In this document: positions 16,004-25,217 of the stretch, piece after piece | How positions within the stretch are numbered: position 1 is the stretch's first letter | Layout of the letters: every line of letters begins with the position of its first letter | Source: Nocardioides immobilis | Lineage (GTDB): Bacteria > Actinomycetota > Actinomycetes > Propionibacteriales > Nocardioidaceae | Reading direction: 5' to 3' | Length of the DNA: 64,000 nucleotides | Assembly: GCF_003515065.1 (NCBI RefSeq) | Contig: NZ_QXGH01000010.1 | Coordinates: 1 to 64,000 of the forward strand | Made by a program: the position numbers and the translations under genes | Notes under the pieces: model-generated | Told to the model about the DNA's origin: nothing | Databases searched by the model: none | The model's input: only the letters and a program-made list of their open reading frames with translations

Positions 16004-16756
16004 TCAGACGGGTGCCGGCTCGGCGGTCGCCTCCAGGGACGCTTCATGGCCGGCGACCTCGCCACGCACCGCACGCCGGTGGAGCAGGCGGGTGATGACA
16101 ACCAGCCAAGCTGCGAAGACGGCGACGGGGATGTAGAAGCCGACGGCACCGTTCCAGGCGAACGGCCCGTCCTTGAAGAAGACGGCCAGCGATCCGCCCA
16201 GACCGGCCAGGCCGACCCACAGGTGGAAGTAGCCGGCCCAGCGTGGGATGACCGGGTCCGGGGAGCGATCGATGAACGCGGCCGAGCCGATGCAGATCAT
16301 CAGGATCAGGTAACCGGGTGCCATCATCACGAACATCAGCCAACCGGCGTCATGAAGCACGCGGAGCGTCTCGGGCGAGAGCCCGGGTCTGAAGGCCGCG
16401 ACCAGCCACAGCATGCTGCACAGGACGAAGAACACCTGAAGCAGGGCGGCGCAGCCGAACTGGATCAGCGCGAGCAGAGGCATCCGGCCGCGGGCCAGCT
16501 CGATCCGGGCGATGTGGGTGCTGATCAGCGCCCAGAGCGGGAAGAGCAGGAACGACGCGAACATCGCACCGATCTGCCCGATGCGGATCCCGGTCGTGTG
16601 GTCCTGGTAGAGCTCGGCGACCCGGTCCGCACTCCAGCTCGGCGGATGCGGGGGGATCCATTGCGCGACGGCGAGGAAGAAGATCAGGTAGGTGGCCAGG
16701 AAGACGACACCAGCCCACGCGCACGCGAGCTCGATCCGGCTCTTGTCGGGTCGCAT
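16004..16756 (-). CDS. Six-helix membrane protein, paralogue 3 of 4
   Basis: A 250-residue membrane protein with IRIGQIGAMFASFLLFPLWA early and IPRWAGYFHLW plus FFKDGPFAWNG late, clearly homologous to the proteins at 4879, 15194 and 28681. I chose ATG 16756, which has AGGAGAT before it, over a codon six residues upstream. It is first in an operon with paralogue 2 and a phosphatase. The palindromic box GATCTCAAAAAGATC lies upstream at 16880-16894, so it is probably part of the same regulon as the lipid genes. Confidence 0.8.
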   Translation of the reverse strand: MRPDKSRIELACAWAGVVFLATYLIFFLAVAQWIPPHPPSWSADRVAELYQDHTTGIRIGQIGAMFASFLLFPLWALISTHIARIELARGRMPLLALIQFGCAALLQVFFVLCSMLWLVAAFRPGLSPETLRVLHDAGWLMFVMMAPGYLILMICIGSAAFIDRSPDPVIPRWAGYFHLWVGLAGLGGSLAVFFKDGPFAWNGAVGFYIPVAVFAAWLVVITRLLHRRAVRGEVAGHEASLEATAEPAPV

Positions 16757-16879
16757 CGCGGATCTCCTGGCCACTCGGTCGGTTCGCCCCGTTTTCCCCT
16801 AGCCGTGACGACCTGTCCGTTGGAATGCCGTCAACTTGCTCCGGAGGCTAGAGCGGTCCCGAATATTTTGTCAACGAGC

Positions 16880-16894
16880 GATCTCAAAAAGATC
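16880..16894 (-). promoter_or_regulatory. Palindromic box upstream of the membrane-protein operon
   Basis: GATCTCAAAAAGATC, with GATCT/AGATC arms, reads TTTTTGAGATC towards the operon. On the minus strand TTGACA (complement of 16869-16874) follows it, 18 bases before TAGCCT, so here the box may lie just upstream of the -35 rather than over the -10. Confidence 0.5.
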
Positions 16895-16935
16895 CGGCTA
16901 CGCCCCCGTGCGTCGTCGCGAGCGCGGAGCGAACC

Positions 16936-17325
16936 TCAGGCAGCCCGGCTGGTCGGGCCGGAGTGGCCGTGCTGGTCCGACATGACCAGGCCTGCGAGGT
17001 CGTCACCGCAGGCCTCGGCGGCAAGGGAGGTGATGCCGCGCGCCTCGGCGTGCCCGACGAGCACGACGGGCAGCCCGGGGCGGAGAGCGGAGGCGTCGTC
17101 GACCGTCCTCAGGACGGTGCTCAGCGCCGTCGCGAGCATGTCGTCGTCGGTGTCCACCTCGCAGGCGACGGTGATGGCGCCGGCGAGCACGAGGTTCTCG
17201 ATCGCCGCGTCGCACTCTGGCAGGGCGCCCGTCGGGGCGACCAGCACCACGACCAAGCGGGGCGTCAGCTCGTTGCCGAACACGTGGGTGCCGGCGATCT
17301 CGGGGGCGATGAGTGCTGCAGTCAT
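16936..17325 (-). CDS. Small alpha/beta-hydrolase-like protein of unknown function
   Basis: A 129-residue protein that I do not recognise. Its centre has alternating hydrophobic strands (LVVVLVAPTGAL; LPVVLVGHAEARG) like the core of an alpha/beta hydrolase, but GHAEARG lacks the nucleophile of GxSxG and the length is about half a domain. I chose ATG 17325, with GGAGATC before it; ATG 17400 is possible. It is divergent from the LuxR-type regulator, which may control it. Confidence 0.55.
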   Translation of the reverse strand: MTAALIAPEIAGTHVFGNELTPRLVVVLVAPTGALPECDAAIENLVLAGAITVACEVDTDDDMLATALSTVLRTVDDASALRPGLPVVLVGHAEARGITSLAAEACGDDLAGLVMSDQHGHSGPTSRAA

Positions 17326-17419
17326 GGCGATCTCCAGGTCTTGGTCGATGGCCGGAGACGGGAGGCGTCCGACCTGTGAGCAGTCTGTGATGGCCGTCAT
17401 GGCGGCCGCATTGTTTGGA

Positions 17420-17439
17420 CTACGTAGACCCGTACGTAG
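17420..17439. promoter_or_regulatory. Repeated ACGTAG element
   Basis: CTACGTAG (17420-17427) and TACGTAG (17433-17439) lie twelve bases apart, each containing a palindromic TACGTA. They fall between the small hydrolase-like gene and the LuxR-type gene and could be an operator for the latter. Confidence 0.4.
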
Positions 17440-17537
17440 ATCAAGAGGCACCGACGCCGAGGCGCACGGCCTGGTGCCGATTCGTCCGCCTCGCGGGCAG
17501 GCTTGCACAGTGTGTGCGCTACGTGTGTGATGGCCTC

Positions 17538-19877
17538 ATGGTCATGGGGCGGGTCGTGGATGCGACCCCGCTGGTCGGACGGCGACGCGAGCTCGAGACG
17601 ATCAAGCGCCTGCTCGAGGGCCACCGCCTCGTCACACTCACCGGCGTGGGCGGCGCCGGGAAGACTCGCCTGGCCCGCCGGGTCACCGCGGACCTCGCCC
17701 GGGTCTACAAGGACGCCGCCTGGGTCGTAGAGCTCGCCGACGTGCAGGACCCTGACCTGCTCGGGCACAGCGTGGCGCGAGCGATCGGGGTGCAGGTCAA
17801 GTCGGCCGACTTCGATCCGGCGCTTCTCACCGAGTTCTTCGGCGACCGGCGGGTCCTCCTGACTCTCGACAACTGTGAGCACCTCGTAGAAGCGTGCGCG
17901 GCGTTGGTCGAGCGCCTTCTGGTCGCCTGCCCTGGTCTCCGCGTCCTGGCGACCAGCCAGCGGGCGCTCGGGCTCGCCGCGGAGAGCCTGTTCCAGGTGC
18001 CCGCGCTGACCCTGCCGAACCCCGGCGCCGACGTGCCGCCCGAGGGGCTGCATCAGTACGAATCGATCTCACTCTTCGTCGACCGTGCCGCCGCGATCCA
18101 CCCCGACTTCCAGGTGACCGAGGGCAACGCGGCGTCGATCGTCGAGTTGTGCCGCGCCCTCGAGGGCATCCCCCTGGCGCTGGAGCTGGCGGCTGCGCGC
18201 ACGCGGGTCCTCTCTCCCCAGGCGATGGTCGATCGCCTGGAGGATCGTTACCAGCTGCTGAACCGGGGTTTCCGAGGCAATGTCCCGGACCGTCAGCGGT
18301 CGCTGGAGGCGTCGGTCAGCTGGACCTACGACCTCTGTTCGGAGGCCGAGCGACGGCTGTGGGCCGACCTGTCGGTGTTCCGGGGTGGTTTCGGGTACGA
18401 CGGCGCCGAGGCGGTCGCTGGTGAGGACCTCGAGGACGACTCGTTCCTCGACGTGCTCGACTCCCTCGTCGAACGCTCGGTGGTCCGGAGGGAGGACGAC
18501 GGCGGCAGGGTGCGCTTCCGGATGCTCGAGACCCTCCGGCTGTACGGCGAACGCGAGCTCGAGCGGGCCGGAAGGGTCGATGAGGTTCGTCGCCGGCATC
18601 GCGACCACTTCCTGGCGCGGGCCGTGCAGTTCGAGGCGGAGTGGACCGGACCGCGGCAGGTCGGGTGGCTGAGCGAGATGCAGGACGACCACGCGAACAT
18701 CCGCGCTGCACTGCAGTACTCGGTCGAGCAGTCGGACGCCGACAAGGCACTACGGATCCTGAGCTGCCTCGAGCCGTTCTGGATCACGAGCGGCGCGGTC
18801 AGCGAAGCCCGCCGTTGGCTGGACCTCGCGCTTGCTGAGACACCCCAGGGCGACGTGCCCAGCCTGGCGGTCGCGCTCCGCGTGGCCACCTGGTTCGCCC
18901 TCATCCAGGTCGACATGGACGCTGCCGCGGCAGTCGTCGACGGCATGCGGGTCCTCGTCGGCCAGCCCGGCTCCGAGCCGGACCGGGAGACGGAGGCGCA
19001 GGCCCAGCTCGCTGAGGGCCTGCTGGCGGCGTGGTTGGGGCAGACCGAGCGTGGTGTCGAGCTGATCGAGCGCAGTGTCGAGGGCTTCGAGGAGACCGGC
19101 GAGCTCTCCACCAGGGCTTTCGCGCTGGTTGTGAGCGGCATGCTCGCCGGGTTCACCGGTCACGTGGATCGCGGACGGGAGTCCCAGCACCGTTGCGTAG
19201 CGCTGACGGAGCCGAAGGGCGAGGTCTACATGCGCTCGTTCGCGCTTGCCATCCTCGGCGTGCTGGCGCTGGCCGAGGGTGACACGACCGCGGCCACCCA
19301 GAAGCTGCACGAGGCTCTCCGGCTGAAGCGTGAGCTCGGCGACCTGCTGGGGACGGCCCTGATCCTGGAGTTCCTGGCGTGGACGGCGGTCGCCGACGAC
19401 CAGGGAGAGCGCGCGGCGACGCTGCTGGGCGCGGCCGGTTCGGTGTGGAACCTGCTGGGCGTCTCGCTCGACACCCTGCCTCACTTCTCCGAGCGGCGCC
19501 GCGACAGCGAGCTGGCGGCCAGGTCGATGCAGCCGGCGGAGGCGTACGAGAAGTCGGCCGCAGTGGGCGCAAACATGGGGACGGCAGATGCGATCACCTT
19601 CGCACTGGACGAGCATCCGCCCCGGGCGAAGACAGGAAGCGGTCAGCGGTCCACGGACTCGTCTGCCTCCAAGAAGTCGCCACTGACACCACGTGAGCGC
19701 GAGGTCGCCCTCCTCGTGCAGGAGGGCCTGAGCAACCAGCAGATCGCCGAGCGGCTGGTGCTCTCGACCCGCACCGCCGAGGCTCACGTCGAGAACATCC
19801 TGCGCAAGCTCGGCTTCTCGTCGCGTGCCTCGGTCGCAGCCTGGGTGGCCGAGCACCATGACGAGGTCGGAGCCTGA
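17538..19877 (+). CDS. Large ATPase regulator with LuxR-type C-terminus
   Basis: A protein of about 779 residues. The N-terminal NTPase has LVGRRREL, Walker A GVGGAGKT and a Walker B-like VLLTLDNCEHL. A long helical, TPR-like middle follows, and the C-terminus has a LuxR/FixJ helix-turn-helix (LTPREREVALLVQEGLSNQQ, then IAERLVLSTRTAEAHVENIL). This is the STAND-type signal transducer plan seen in many actinobacteria, where ligand and nucleotide binding release a DNA-binding oligomer. The start is uncertain; I used ATG 17538, six residues before VVDATPLVGRR. Targets are probably nearby. Confidence 0.88.
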   Translation: MVMGRVVDATPLVGRRRELETIKRLLEGHRLVTLTGVGGAGKTRLARRVTADLARVYKDAAWVVELADVQDPDLLGHSVARAIGVQVKSADFDPALLTEFFGDRRVLLTLDNCEHLVEACAALVERLLVACPGLRVLATSQRALGLAAESLFQVPALTLPNPGADVPPEGLHQYESISLFVDRAAAIHPDFQVTEGNAASIVELCRALEGIPLALELAAARTRVLSPQAMVDRLEDRYQLLNRGFRGNVPDRQRSLEASVSWTYDLCSEAERRLWADLSVFRGGFGYDGAEAVAGEDLEDDSFLDVLDSLVERSVVRREDDGGRVRFRMLETLRLYGERELERAGRVDEVRRRHRDHFLARAVQFEAEWTGPRQVGWLSEMQDDHANIRAALQYSVEQSDADKALRILSCLEPFWITSGAVSEARRWLDLALAETPQGDVPSLAVALRVATWFALIQVDMDAAAAVVDGMRVLVGQPGSEPDRETEAQAQLAEGLLAAWLGQTERGVELIERSVEGFEETGELSTRAFALVVSGMLAGFTGHVDRGRESQHRCVALTEPKGEVYMRSFALAILGVLALAEGDTTAATQKLHEALRLKRELGDLLGTALILEFLAWTAVADDQGERAATLLGAAGSVWNLLGVSLDTLPHFSERRRDSELAARSMQPAEAYEKSAAVGANMGTADAITFALDEHPPRAKTGSGQRSTDSSASKKSPLTPREREVALLVQEGLSNQQIAERLVLSTRTAEAHVENILRKLGFSSRASVAAWVAEHHDEVGA

Positions 19878-19886
19878 GCACCTCCT

Positions 19887-19900
19887 GATATAAATGAGAC
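19887..19900 (+). promoter_or_regulatory. TGAGAC box upstream of the hydrolase/acyltransferase pair
   Basis: GATATAAATGAGAC: a TATAAA -10-like hexamer directly followed by TGAGAC, ten bases after the LuxR-type stop and about 55 before the hydrolase start. Confidence 0.5.
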
Positions 19901-19954
19901 GCCGCGTCTGGAAAATGCTAGGATCCAGCAACGCCGCGACGCATGGGAGAGCCT

Positions 19955-20914
19955 GTGGCAACCGCAGAAGCTTGGAGACGAGTCGACTGGGACCTTCATC
20001 TGAACGAGGTCACGGTCGACGGTCGTCGCCTGACGTACGTCGACTACGGCGACGGCCCGCCGGTTCTCATGGTTCACGGCATGGCCGGCTCCTGGGAGAC
20101 CTGGCTGGCGAACATCCCTGCGTTGGGGGAGCGCCATCGGGTGATCGCGGTCGACCTGCCCGGCTTCGGCGGCTCCGAACCGCTGCCCACGGAAGACTCC
20201 TTCGGCAGCTATGTCAGCTCGCTCCGCGCGTTGTTGGACGAGCTGGCCATCCCTAGCGTTGCCATCGTGGGGCACTCGCTCGGTGGCCTGGTGGCGCTCA
20301 GCTTCGCCGCGCAGGAGCCGGACCGGACGCGCTGCGTGATTCTCGTGTCCGGTGGTGGCGTCGAGCTGTCGTCGATCCGTTTGCGTGCCATCCAGATCGT
20401 CTTCCGATGCCTCGCCGCGGTCCTGGCGGTCCCCGGCGCTCACCGCCTGCTGACGACGCGCGTGATCGGCCGGCTGGTCATGTCGCCGGCGGTGCACGCC
20501 GGGCGCGGCGTACCTCCGGACCTTCTCCGCAGGATGGTGCCGCAACGCGTCAGTCCCGGCTTCATGGACGCTGTGCGGCGTGGGTCGGAGCAGCTGACGG
20601 TCCTCGATCTGCGCCTCGTGACGGCACCGGTGCTGCTGGTCTGGGGTCGGCACGACCGGATCCTTCCGGTCGCCGCGGGCGAGAAGCTCGACCGCAGCCT
20701 GCTGCAGTCACGGCTCGTCGTCGTCGAGGGCGCCGGTCACTGCGCGATGTTCGAAGATCCGGACGAGTTCCTCGGGCTCGCGACGAACTTCCTGGACATG
20801 CAGCTCGTGGACCGGAACGGACCGGCTGTCGGCCGTGCATCGGCCAGCTCGTGGGATGCCCCCCGCATGGACATTGGATCAGCAGAGAGGTACGGCGATG
20901 GCAACGCTGGATGA
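19955..20914 (+). CDS. Alpha/beta hydrolase
   Basis: A protein of about 319 residues with the hydrolase oxyanion HGMAGSWETW, the nucleophile elbow GHSLGG, a late Asp in WGRHDRILP and the catalytic His in GAGHCAMFE. Carboxylester or C-C bond hydrolysis is the family role; the substrate is unknown. I chose GTG 19955, with GGGAGA before it, but ATG 19943 four codons upstream is also open. It overlaps the wax-ester-synthase-like gene by 17 bases, so the pair is probably co-transcribed, pairing an ester-cleaving and an ester-forming enzyme. Confidence 0.85.
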   Translation: MATAEAWRRVDWDLHLNEVTVDGRRLTYVDYGDGPPVLMVHGMAGSWETWLANIPALGERHRVIAVDLPGFGGSEPLPTEDSFGSYVSSLRALLDELAIPSVAIVGHSLGGLVALSFAAQEPDRTRCVILVSGGGVELSSIRLRAIQIVFRCLAAVLAVPGAHRLLTTRVIGRLVMSPAVHAGRGVPPDLLRRMVPQRVSPGFMDAVRRGSEQLTVLDLRLVTAPVLLVWGRHDRILPVAAGEKLDRSLLQSRLVVVEGAGHCAMFEDPDEFLGLATNFLDMQLVDRNGPAVGRASASSWDAPRMDIGSAERYGDGNAG

Positions 20915-22322
20915 CAACGAGATCGCACGCGCGCGGGCGGAGCTGACGCACTGGGGAGAGCCGGAGCTCAACCCGCTGGACGCGTTGATGTGGCGGACCG
21001 AGCGACCGCCGGCCGACTCCTGGACCGGCGTCGTGGTCATGGTGCTGAGCGAGACGCCCAGCTGGGAGCGCGTCAAGGCGGCCCATCGATGGGGCGTGAA
21101 GGTCGCCCCGCGGTTCGCCGAGCGCGTGGTGGAGCCGATCGTCCCGACTGGCCCGCCGATGTGGACCACGGACGAGAAGTTCGATCTCGACTACCACGTG
21201 CGGCGGGTTCGGTTGCCGGGCAGTGGGTCCATGGCCGAGCTGCTCGAGCTCGCCCAAGGCATGGCCGTCACCCCGCTGGACCGGTCCCGCCCGCCGTGGG
21301 CGGCGACCTTCGTGGAAGGGCTGGAGGGCGGCCGGGCGGCCTACCTCCTCCAGGCACACCACGTCCTGATGGACGGTGCCGCAGCGACGCAGCTCCTGTC
21401 CCGGATGCTCGACCGTACGCCGGACCAGGCGCCAGTCGGGATGCCCGACCCCACCGACCGCCCTCAGGTCTCCCGCAAGGCCGCCACCGGCCAGGGGTTC
21501 CGGTGGCAGGCGTCCGCCGCGGCGAAGGTGCTCCGTGAGAGCGCGCGCGTCGTTGGACAGGTCGCCGCCGATCCCCTCGGTGCCCTTCGCGAGACCAGCG
21601 CGTACGTCTCGTCTGTCCCACGGGTCGCGACACCTCCGCCGCGGGCGGCGAGCGAGCTTCTCCAGCCGGGTCCGCGCACGAAGTGGCGCTTCGGCGCGCT
21701 CGAGTGCGACGTCCTGGAGCTGAAGAAGGCCGCGAAGGCCGTCGGGGGCACGGTCAACGACGCCTTCGTGGCGTCGGTCCTCGGGGGGCTGCGGCACTAC
21801 CACGACCGGCACGGTGCGACGCTGGGCGACGTACCGATCTCGATGCCGGTCTCCATGCGTCGCGAGGACGACCCCATGGGCGGCAACCGCTTCACCGGGG
21901 CGTTCTTCTCGGCGCCCTCGGGGATCGCCGATCCTGCCGAGCGGATCCGCGCGATGCACGACCGGGTGCTGCGGGTGCGGCAGGAGCCGGCGCTGGACAT
22001 CATGAACAAGGTCACGCCGCTGATGAACCTGGCGCCGACTCCACTCGTTGCCGCGGCCATCTCCGGGCTCAATGCCGGCGCGACGCTGACGACCAGCAGC
22101 TGGCAGGGCCTTCCGTTCGAGACCTACTGGGCGGGTTCACGCTTCGAGCGGATGTTCGTCTTCGGCCCCCTGCCGGGGACCTCGATGTGCGCCGCCCTCT
22201 GCACCCACGAGGGCGTGTGCTGCATCGGGGTCAACGTCGACGGCGACGTCTTCCCGGACACCGACGTTCTATGGGAGTGCCTGCAGGAGGGGCTCGACGA
22301 GGTCCTCGCGCTCGGCCGTTGA
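20898..22322 (+). CDS. Wax ester synthase/diacylglycerol acyltransferase
   Basis: A 474-residue bacterial WS/DGAT-type acyltransferase with the HHxxxDG active-site motif HHVLMDG at residues 154-160 and the C-terminal NVDGDVFPDTDVL block. The family moves acyl groups from acyl-CoA to alcohols or diacylglycerol for storage. ATG 20898 follows AGAGAGG. It overlaps the hydrolase gene upstream. In a degradation cluster it could store surplus acyl-CoA or esterify an alcohol intermediate. Confidence 0.9.
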   Translation: MATLDDNEIARARAELTHWGEPELNPLDALMWRTERPPADSWTGVVVMVLSETPSWERVKAAHRWGVKVAPRFAERVVEPIVPTGPPMWTTDEKFDLDYHVRRVRLPGSGSMAELLELAQGMAVTPLDRSRPPWAATFVEGLEGGRAAYLLQAHHVLMDGAAATQLLSRMLDRTPDQAPVGMPDPTDRPQVSRKAATGQGFRWQASAAAKVLRESARVVGQVAADPLGALRETSAYVSSVPRVATPPPRAASELLQPGPRTKWRFGALECDVLELKKAAKAVGGTVNDAFVASVLGGLRHYHDRHGATLGDVPISMPVSMRREDDPMGGNRFTGAFFSAPSGIADPAERIRAMHDRVLRVRQEPALDIMNKVTPLMNLAPTPLVAAAISGLNAGATLTTSSWQGLPFETYWAGSRFERMFVFGPLPGTSMCAALCTHEGVCCIGVNVDGDVFPDTDVLWECLQEGLDEVLALGR

Positions 22323-22329
22323 GGTTGCT

Positions 22330-22363
22330 TTGACGGGCGCCTCGGCGGTGGCTATTCTGAGAC
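22330..22363 (+). promoter_or_regulatory. Promoter with TGAGAC box
   Basis: TTGACG (22330-22335), a 17-base spacer and TATTCT (22353-22358) make a sigma-A-type promoter. TGAGAC at 22358-22363 overlaps the last base of the -10 hexamer. It would drive the NTF2-like, thiolase and dehydrogenase operon. Confidence 0.6.
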
Positions 22364-22400
22364 ATGCAAGATCATTAATCCAAGATCGTGAGGAGCTCGG

Positions 22401-22820
22401 ATGAGCGCGCAGCCGATTCAGGTCGTGGAGGCCTTCTACGACGCCGCGTCGAGACGCGACGGAGAGGCGCTCGTCGAGCTGGTCACGAACTCGTTCCACG
22501 TAGACGCAGCGGTCGAGTGGCCCGCCGGACTGCCGTACGGCGGCCGAGTCGAGGGCGCTCCGACCCTCCGGAAGGTCTTCGCGGCACTAGCCACCCCTGA
22601 GCCGGTCCTCGGTCCCGAGAACCTCGAGGTGGTCTCGGTCGTCGACGGCGGCCGCCAGATCGCAGTGCAGGTCGCCTTCGACTGGCGGGCGAACGGGGCC
22701 ACGATCTCGTCCGGTGCGCTCGAGCTCTGGACCTTCGACGAGGGCCTGGTCACCGAGGTTCGGGCCTACTACTGGGACACCGCCGCCTGCCAGGCGCTGA
22801 TGCAGGCGCAGCCCGCCTGA
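22401..22820 (+). CDS. NTF2/SnoaL-like small protein
   Basis: A 139-residue protein with the SnoaL-type opening VVEAFYDAASRRDGEALVEL and a late WTFDEGLVTEVRAYYWD, the typical ends of this cone-shaped fold. Members act as isomerases, hydrolases or cyclases, or simply bind ligands, so the reaction cannot be told. It is the first gene of an operon with a thiolase and two acyl-CoA dehydrogenases, 28 bases before the thiolase, and probably handles a steroid-like or polyketide-like intermediate of that pathway. Confidence 0.8.
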   Translation: MSAQPIQVVEAFYDAASRRDGEALVELVTNSFHVDAAVEWPAGLPYGGRVEGAPTLRKVFAALATPEPVLGPENLEVVSVVDGGRQIAVQVAFDWRANGATISSGALELWTFDEGLVTEVRAYYWDTAACQALMQAQPA

Positions 22821-22848
22821 CCGCGGGTCCCCCACACCAAGGAGCACC

Positions 22849-24039
22849 ATGTCAAGTACCGCTGTCATCGTCGATGCCGTCCGCTCACCCCTCGGGCGGG
22901 GCCGTGCGCCCCGGGACGGGAAGCCGGGCGGATCGCTCTCCTCCCTCCACCCGGCCGAGCTGCTGGGCCAGGTGATGCGCCAGCTCGTGGACCGCAACGG
23001 CCTCGACCCCGAGACCGTCGACGACGTCATCACGGGCTGCGTCAGCCAGGTGGGGGAGCAGTCAGGGCCGGTCGGTCGCTGGGCATGGCTCGCCGCCGGG
23101 CTTCCCGAGACGGTCCCGTCGGTGACGGTGCACCGCGCCTGCGGCTCCAGCCAGCAGGCAGCCGACTTCGCGGCGCAGGGCGTCATCGCCGGCGTGTACG
23201 ACGTGGTCGTGGCCTCGGGTGTCGAGCTGATGAGCCGGATCCCCATGGGCACCGCGCGGATGGGGCAGGACCCGTTCGGGCCGTCGGTCGCCGAGCGGTA
23301 CGCCCCGGGCCTGGTGCCGCAGGGGATCTCGGCCGAGCTCATCGCCGCGCGGTGGCAGCTCGACCGCACCGCACTGGACGAGTTCTCCGCGCGCTCCCAC
23401 GAGCTCGCGAGCACCACCGACGCCAGCGGCGAGATCGTTCCCGTCGTACTCCCTGACGGCACGGTCGTCTCCACCGACGAGACGCCGCGCCCGGGCACGA
23501 CGGTCGAGGGCCTGGCCGGCCTCAAGCCGTCCTTCTGGTCCGAGGAGATGGCCGCGCGGTTCCCCGAGATCGGCTGGCACATCACGGCAGGCAACTCCTC
23601 GCAGCTGACCGACGGCGCGGCCGCCGTCCTCATCATGTCCGAGGAGCGCGCAGCCCAGCTGGGTCTCACCCCGCGGGCGCGGTTCCACTCGTTCGGCCTC
23701 GCCGGCGACGACCCGATCAACATGCTGACCGGACCGATCCCGGCGACCGAGAAGGTGCTGAAGAGGTCGGGCCTCGCGCTCGACGACATCGACCACTACG
23801 AGGTCAACGAGGCGTTCGCCCCGGTGCCGCTGGCGTGGGCGCACCACTTCGGTGCCGACCCGGCGCGCCTCAACCCGCGCGGCGGCGCCATCGCGCTGGG
23901 GCACCCGTTGGGTGCCTCGGGTGCCCGGCTGATGACGACCATGCTCAACGGCCTCGAGGCCATGGGCGGCCGCTACGGCCTCCAGACCATGTGCGAGGCC
24001 GGCGGCATGGCCAACGCCACCATCATCGAGCGATTCTGA
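22849..24039 (+). CDS. fadA: Thiolase (acetyl-CoA acetyltransferase), FadA5-like
   Basis: A 396-residue thiolase with the nucleophile Cys98 in HRACGSSQQA, His352 in GHPLG and Cys382 in CEAGG, and NEAFAPVP as the fourth motif. The GVELMSRIPMG segment resembles the FadA5-type thiolases that act in sterol side-chain breakdown (family knowledge; the link here is inferred). It would release acetyl-CoA or propionyl-CoA from a 3-oxoacyl-CoA. It lies between the NTF2-like protein and two dehydrogenases. Confidence 0.92.
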   Translation: MSSTAVIVDAVRSPLGRGRAPRDGKPGGSLSSLHPAELLGQVMRQLVDRNGLDPETVDDVITGCVSQVGEQSGPVGRWAWLAAGLPETVPSVTVHRACGSSQQAADFAAQGVIAGVYDVVVASGVELMSRIPMGTARMGQDPFGPSVAERYAPGLVPQGISAELIAARWQLDRTALDEFSARSHELASTTDASGEIVPVVLPDGTVVSTDETPRPGTTVEGLAGLKPSFWSEEMAARFPEIGWHITAGNSSQLTDGAAAVLIMSEERAAQLGLTPRARFHSFGLAGDDPINMLTGPIPATEKVLKRSGLALDDIDHYEVNEAFAPVPLAWAHHFGADPARLNPRGGAIALGHPLGASGARLMTTMLNGLEAMGGRYGLQTMCEAGGMANATIIERF

Positions 24040-24058
24040 GCTGAAGGGGACTGCACCC

Positions 24059-25216
24059 GTGTTCGACCTGACTGACGAGCAGCTGGAGCTGCGCAAGCTG
24101 GCCCGCAAGGTGGCCCGCGACCAGTACGCGCCGCTCGCGCGCGAGTGGGACCGCGACCGCGCGCACTTCCCGCGCGAGGAGCGCGAGAAGCTGGCCGAGC
24201 TCGGCCTGCTGGCCCTCTGCCTCCCCGAGGAGTACGGCGGCTCCGACCGCCCGCTGATCGACGCCCTGATCGTCCAGGAGGAGTTCGCCAAGGCGAGTCC
24301 GCTGTCGGCGTGGCCGATCTTCGAGGCGAACGCCGGGCCGGCCCGGGTGATCCACCTGTTCGGGACCGAGGCGCAGAAGGAGAAGTTCCTGAAGCCCGTC
24401 GCCTCGGGCGAGAAGGTCATCGCGATCTCCATCTCCGAGCCCGACGCGGGCTCGGCTGCCACGGACGTGAAGACCAAGGCCCGGATCGAGGGCGACGAGG
24501 TCGTCATCAACGGCACGAAGCGCTGGTGCTCGGGCGGCGGTGTCGCGGAGCAGTACCTCGTCTACGTCCGCTTCAGCGACGTGCCCGGAGGGAGGGGCAT
24601 GGGCGCCGTCGTCGTCGACAAGGACACCCCCGGCCTGACCTTCGGCCCGCAGGAGCACCTCATGGGGCACCGCGGCGTCGGCTCGGCGGACATGTTCTTC
24701 GACAACGTCCGGGTCCCGCTGGAGAACGTGATCATCCCCGAGGGCGGCTTCAACAAGCTCTTCACGGCCTTCTCGATCGAGCGTCTGGGCAACAGCACGA
24801 TGTGCCTCGCGATCGCCCAGGAGTCGCTCGACCGGACCGCGAAGTACGTGCAGGAGCGTGAGCAGTTCGGCAAGCAGATCATCGAGTTCCAGGCCAACCA
24901 GGTCTCGCTCGCGGACATGGTCAGCCAGGTCGACATCGCCCGGCTGCTCGTCTACCGCGCGGCGCTCGGTGCCGGCACCGGCGCGCCCGAGCAGCTCGAA
25001 GCGTCGCTGGCCAAGTGCTACTCCAACGAGATGGTCAAGAGGGTCACGGACCTCGCCATCCAGCTGCACGGCGGCTACGGGTACTCCGAGGAGTACGAGA
25101 TCGAGCGGATGCACCGCGACGCGGTCGGCTGGGCCATCGCGGGCGGGACCCCGACGATCCAGCGCACCCGGATCGTCTCCGAGTACCTCGGCCGCCGGTT
25201 CGACCAGCGAGCCTGA
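24059..25216 (+). CDS. fadE: Acyl-CoA dehydrogenase, catalytic-type subunit
   Basis: A 385-residue acyl-CoA dehydrogenase with the ISEPDAGSAA flavin block and the C-terminal LHGGYGY and GGTPTIQ blocks. The residue usually Glu in the last block is Gly, but Glu241 in the IERLGN segment sits where isovaleryl- and long-chain-type enzymes keep their base. It starts at GTG 24059 after GAAGGGGA. The next gene, two bases later, encodes a shorter, degenerate dehydrogenase; such pairs form the alpha2-beta2 dehydrogenases known from actinobacterial steroid breakdown, so this is probably the catalytic half. Confidence 0.9.
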   Translation: MFDLTDEQLELRKLARKVARDQYAPLAREWDRDRAHFPREEREKLAELGLLALCLPEEYGGSDRPLIDALIVQEEFAKASPLSAWPIFEANAGPARVIHLFGTEAQKEKFLKPVASGEKVIAISISEPDAGSAATDVKTKARIEGDEVVINGTKRWCSGGGVAEQYLVYVRFSDVPGGRGMGAVVVDKDTPGLTFGPQEHLMGHRGVGSADMFFDNVRVPLENVIIPEGGFNKLFTAFSIERLGNSTMCLAIAQESLDRTAKYVQEREQFGKQIIEFQANQVSLADMVSQVDIARLLVYRAALGAGTGAPEQLEASLAKCYSNEMVKRVTDLAIQLHGGYGYSEEYEIERMHRDAVGWAIAGGTPTIQRTRIVSEYLGRRFDQRA

Positions 25217-25217
25217 G

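Noticed and set aside
15086..17530. A plus-strand open frame of more than 800 codons
   Set aside because: It is antisense to the two membrane paralogues and the phosphatase, and its product is low-complexity and charged, as expected for the reverse frame of GC-rich genes.
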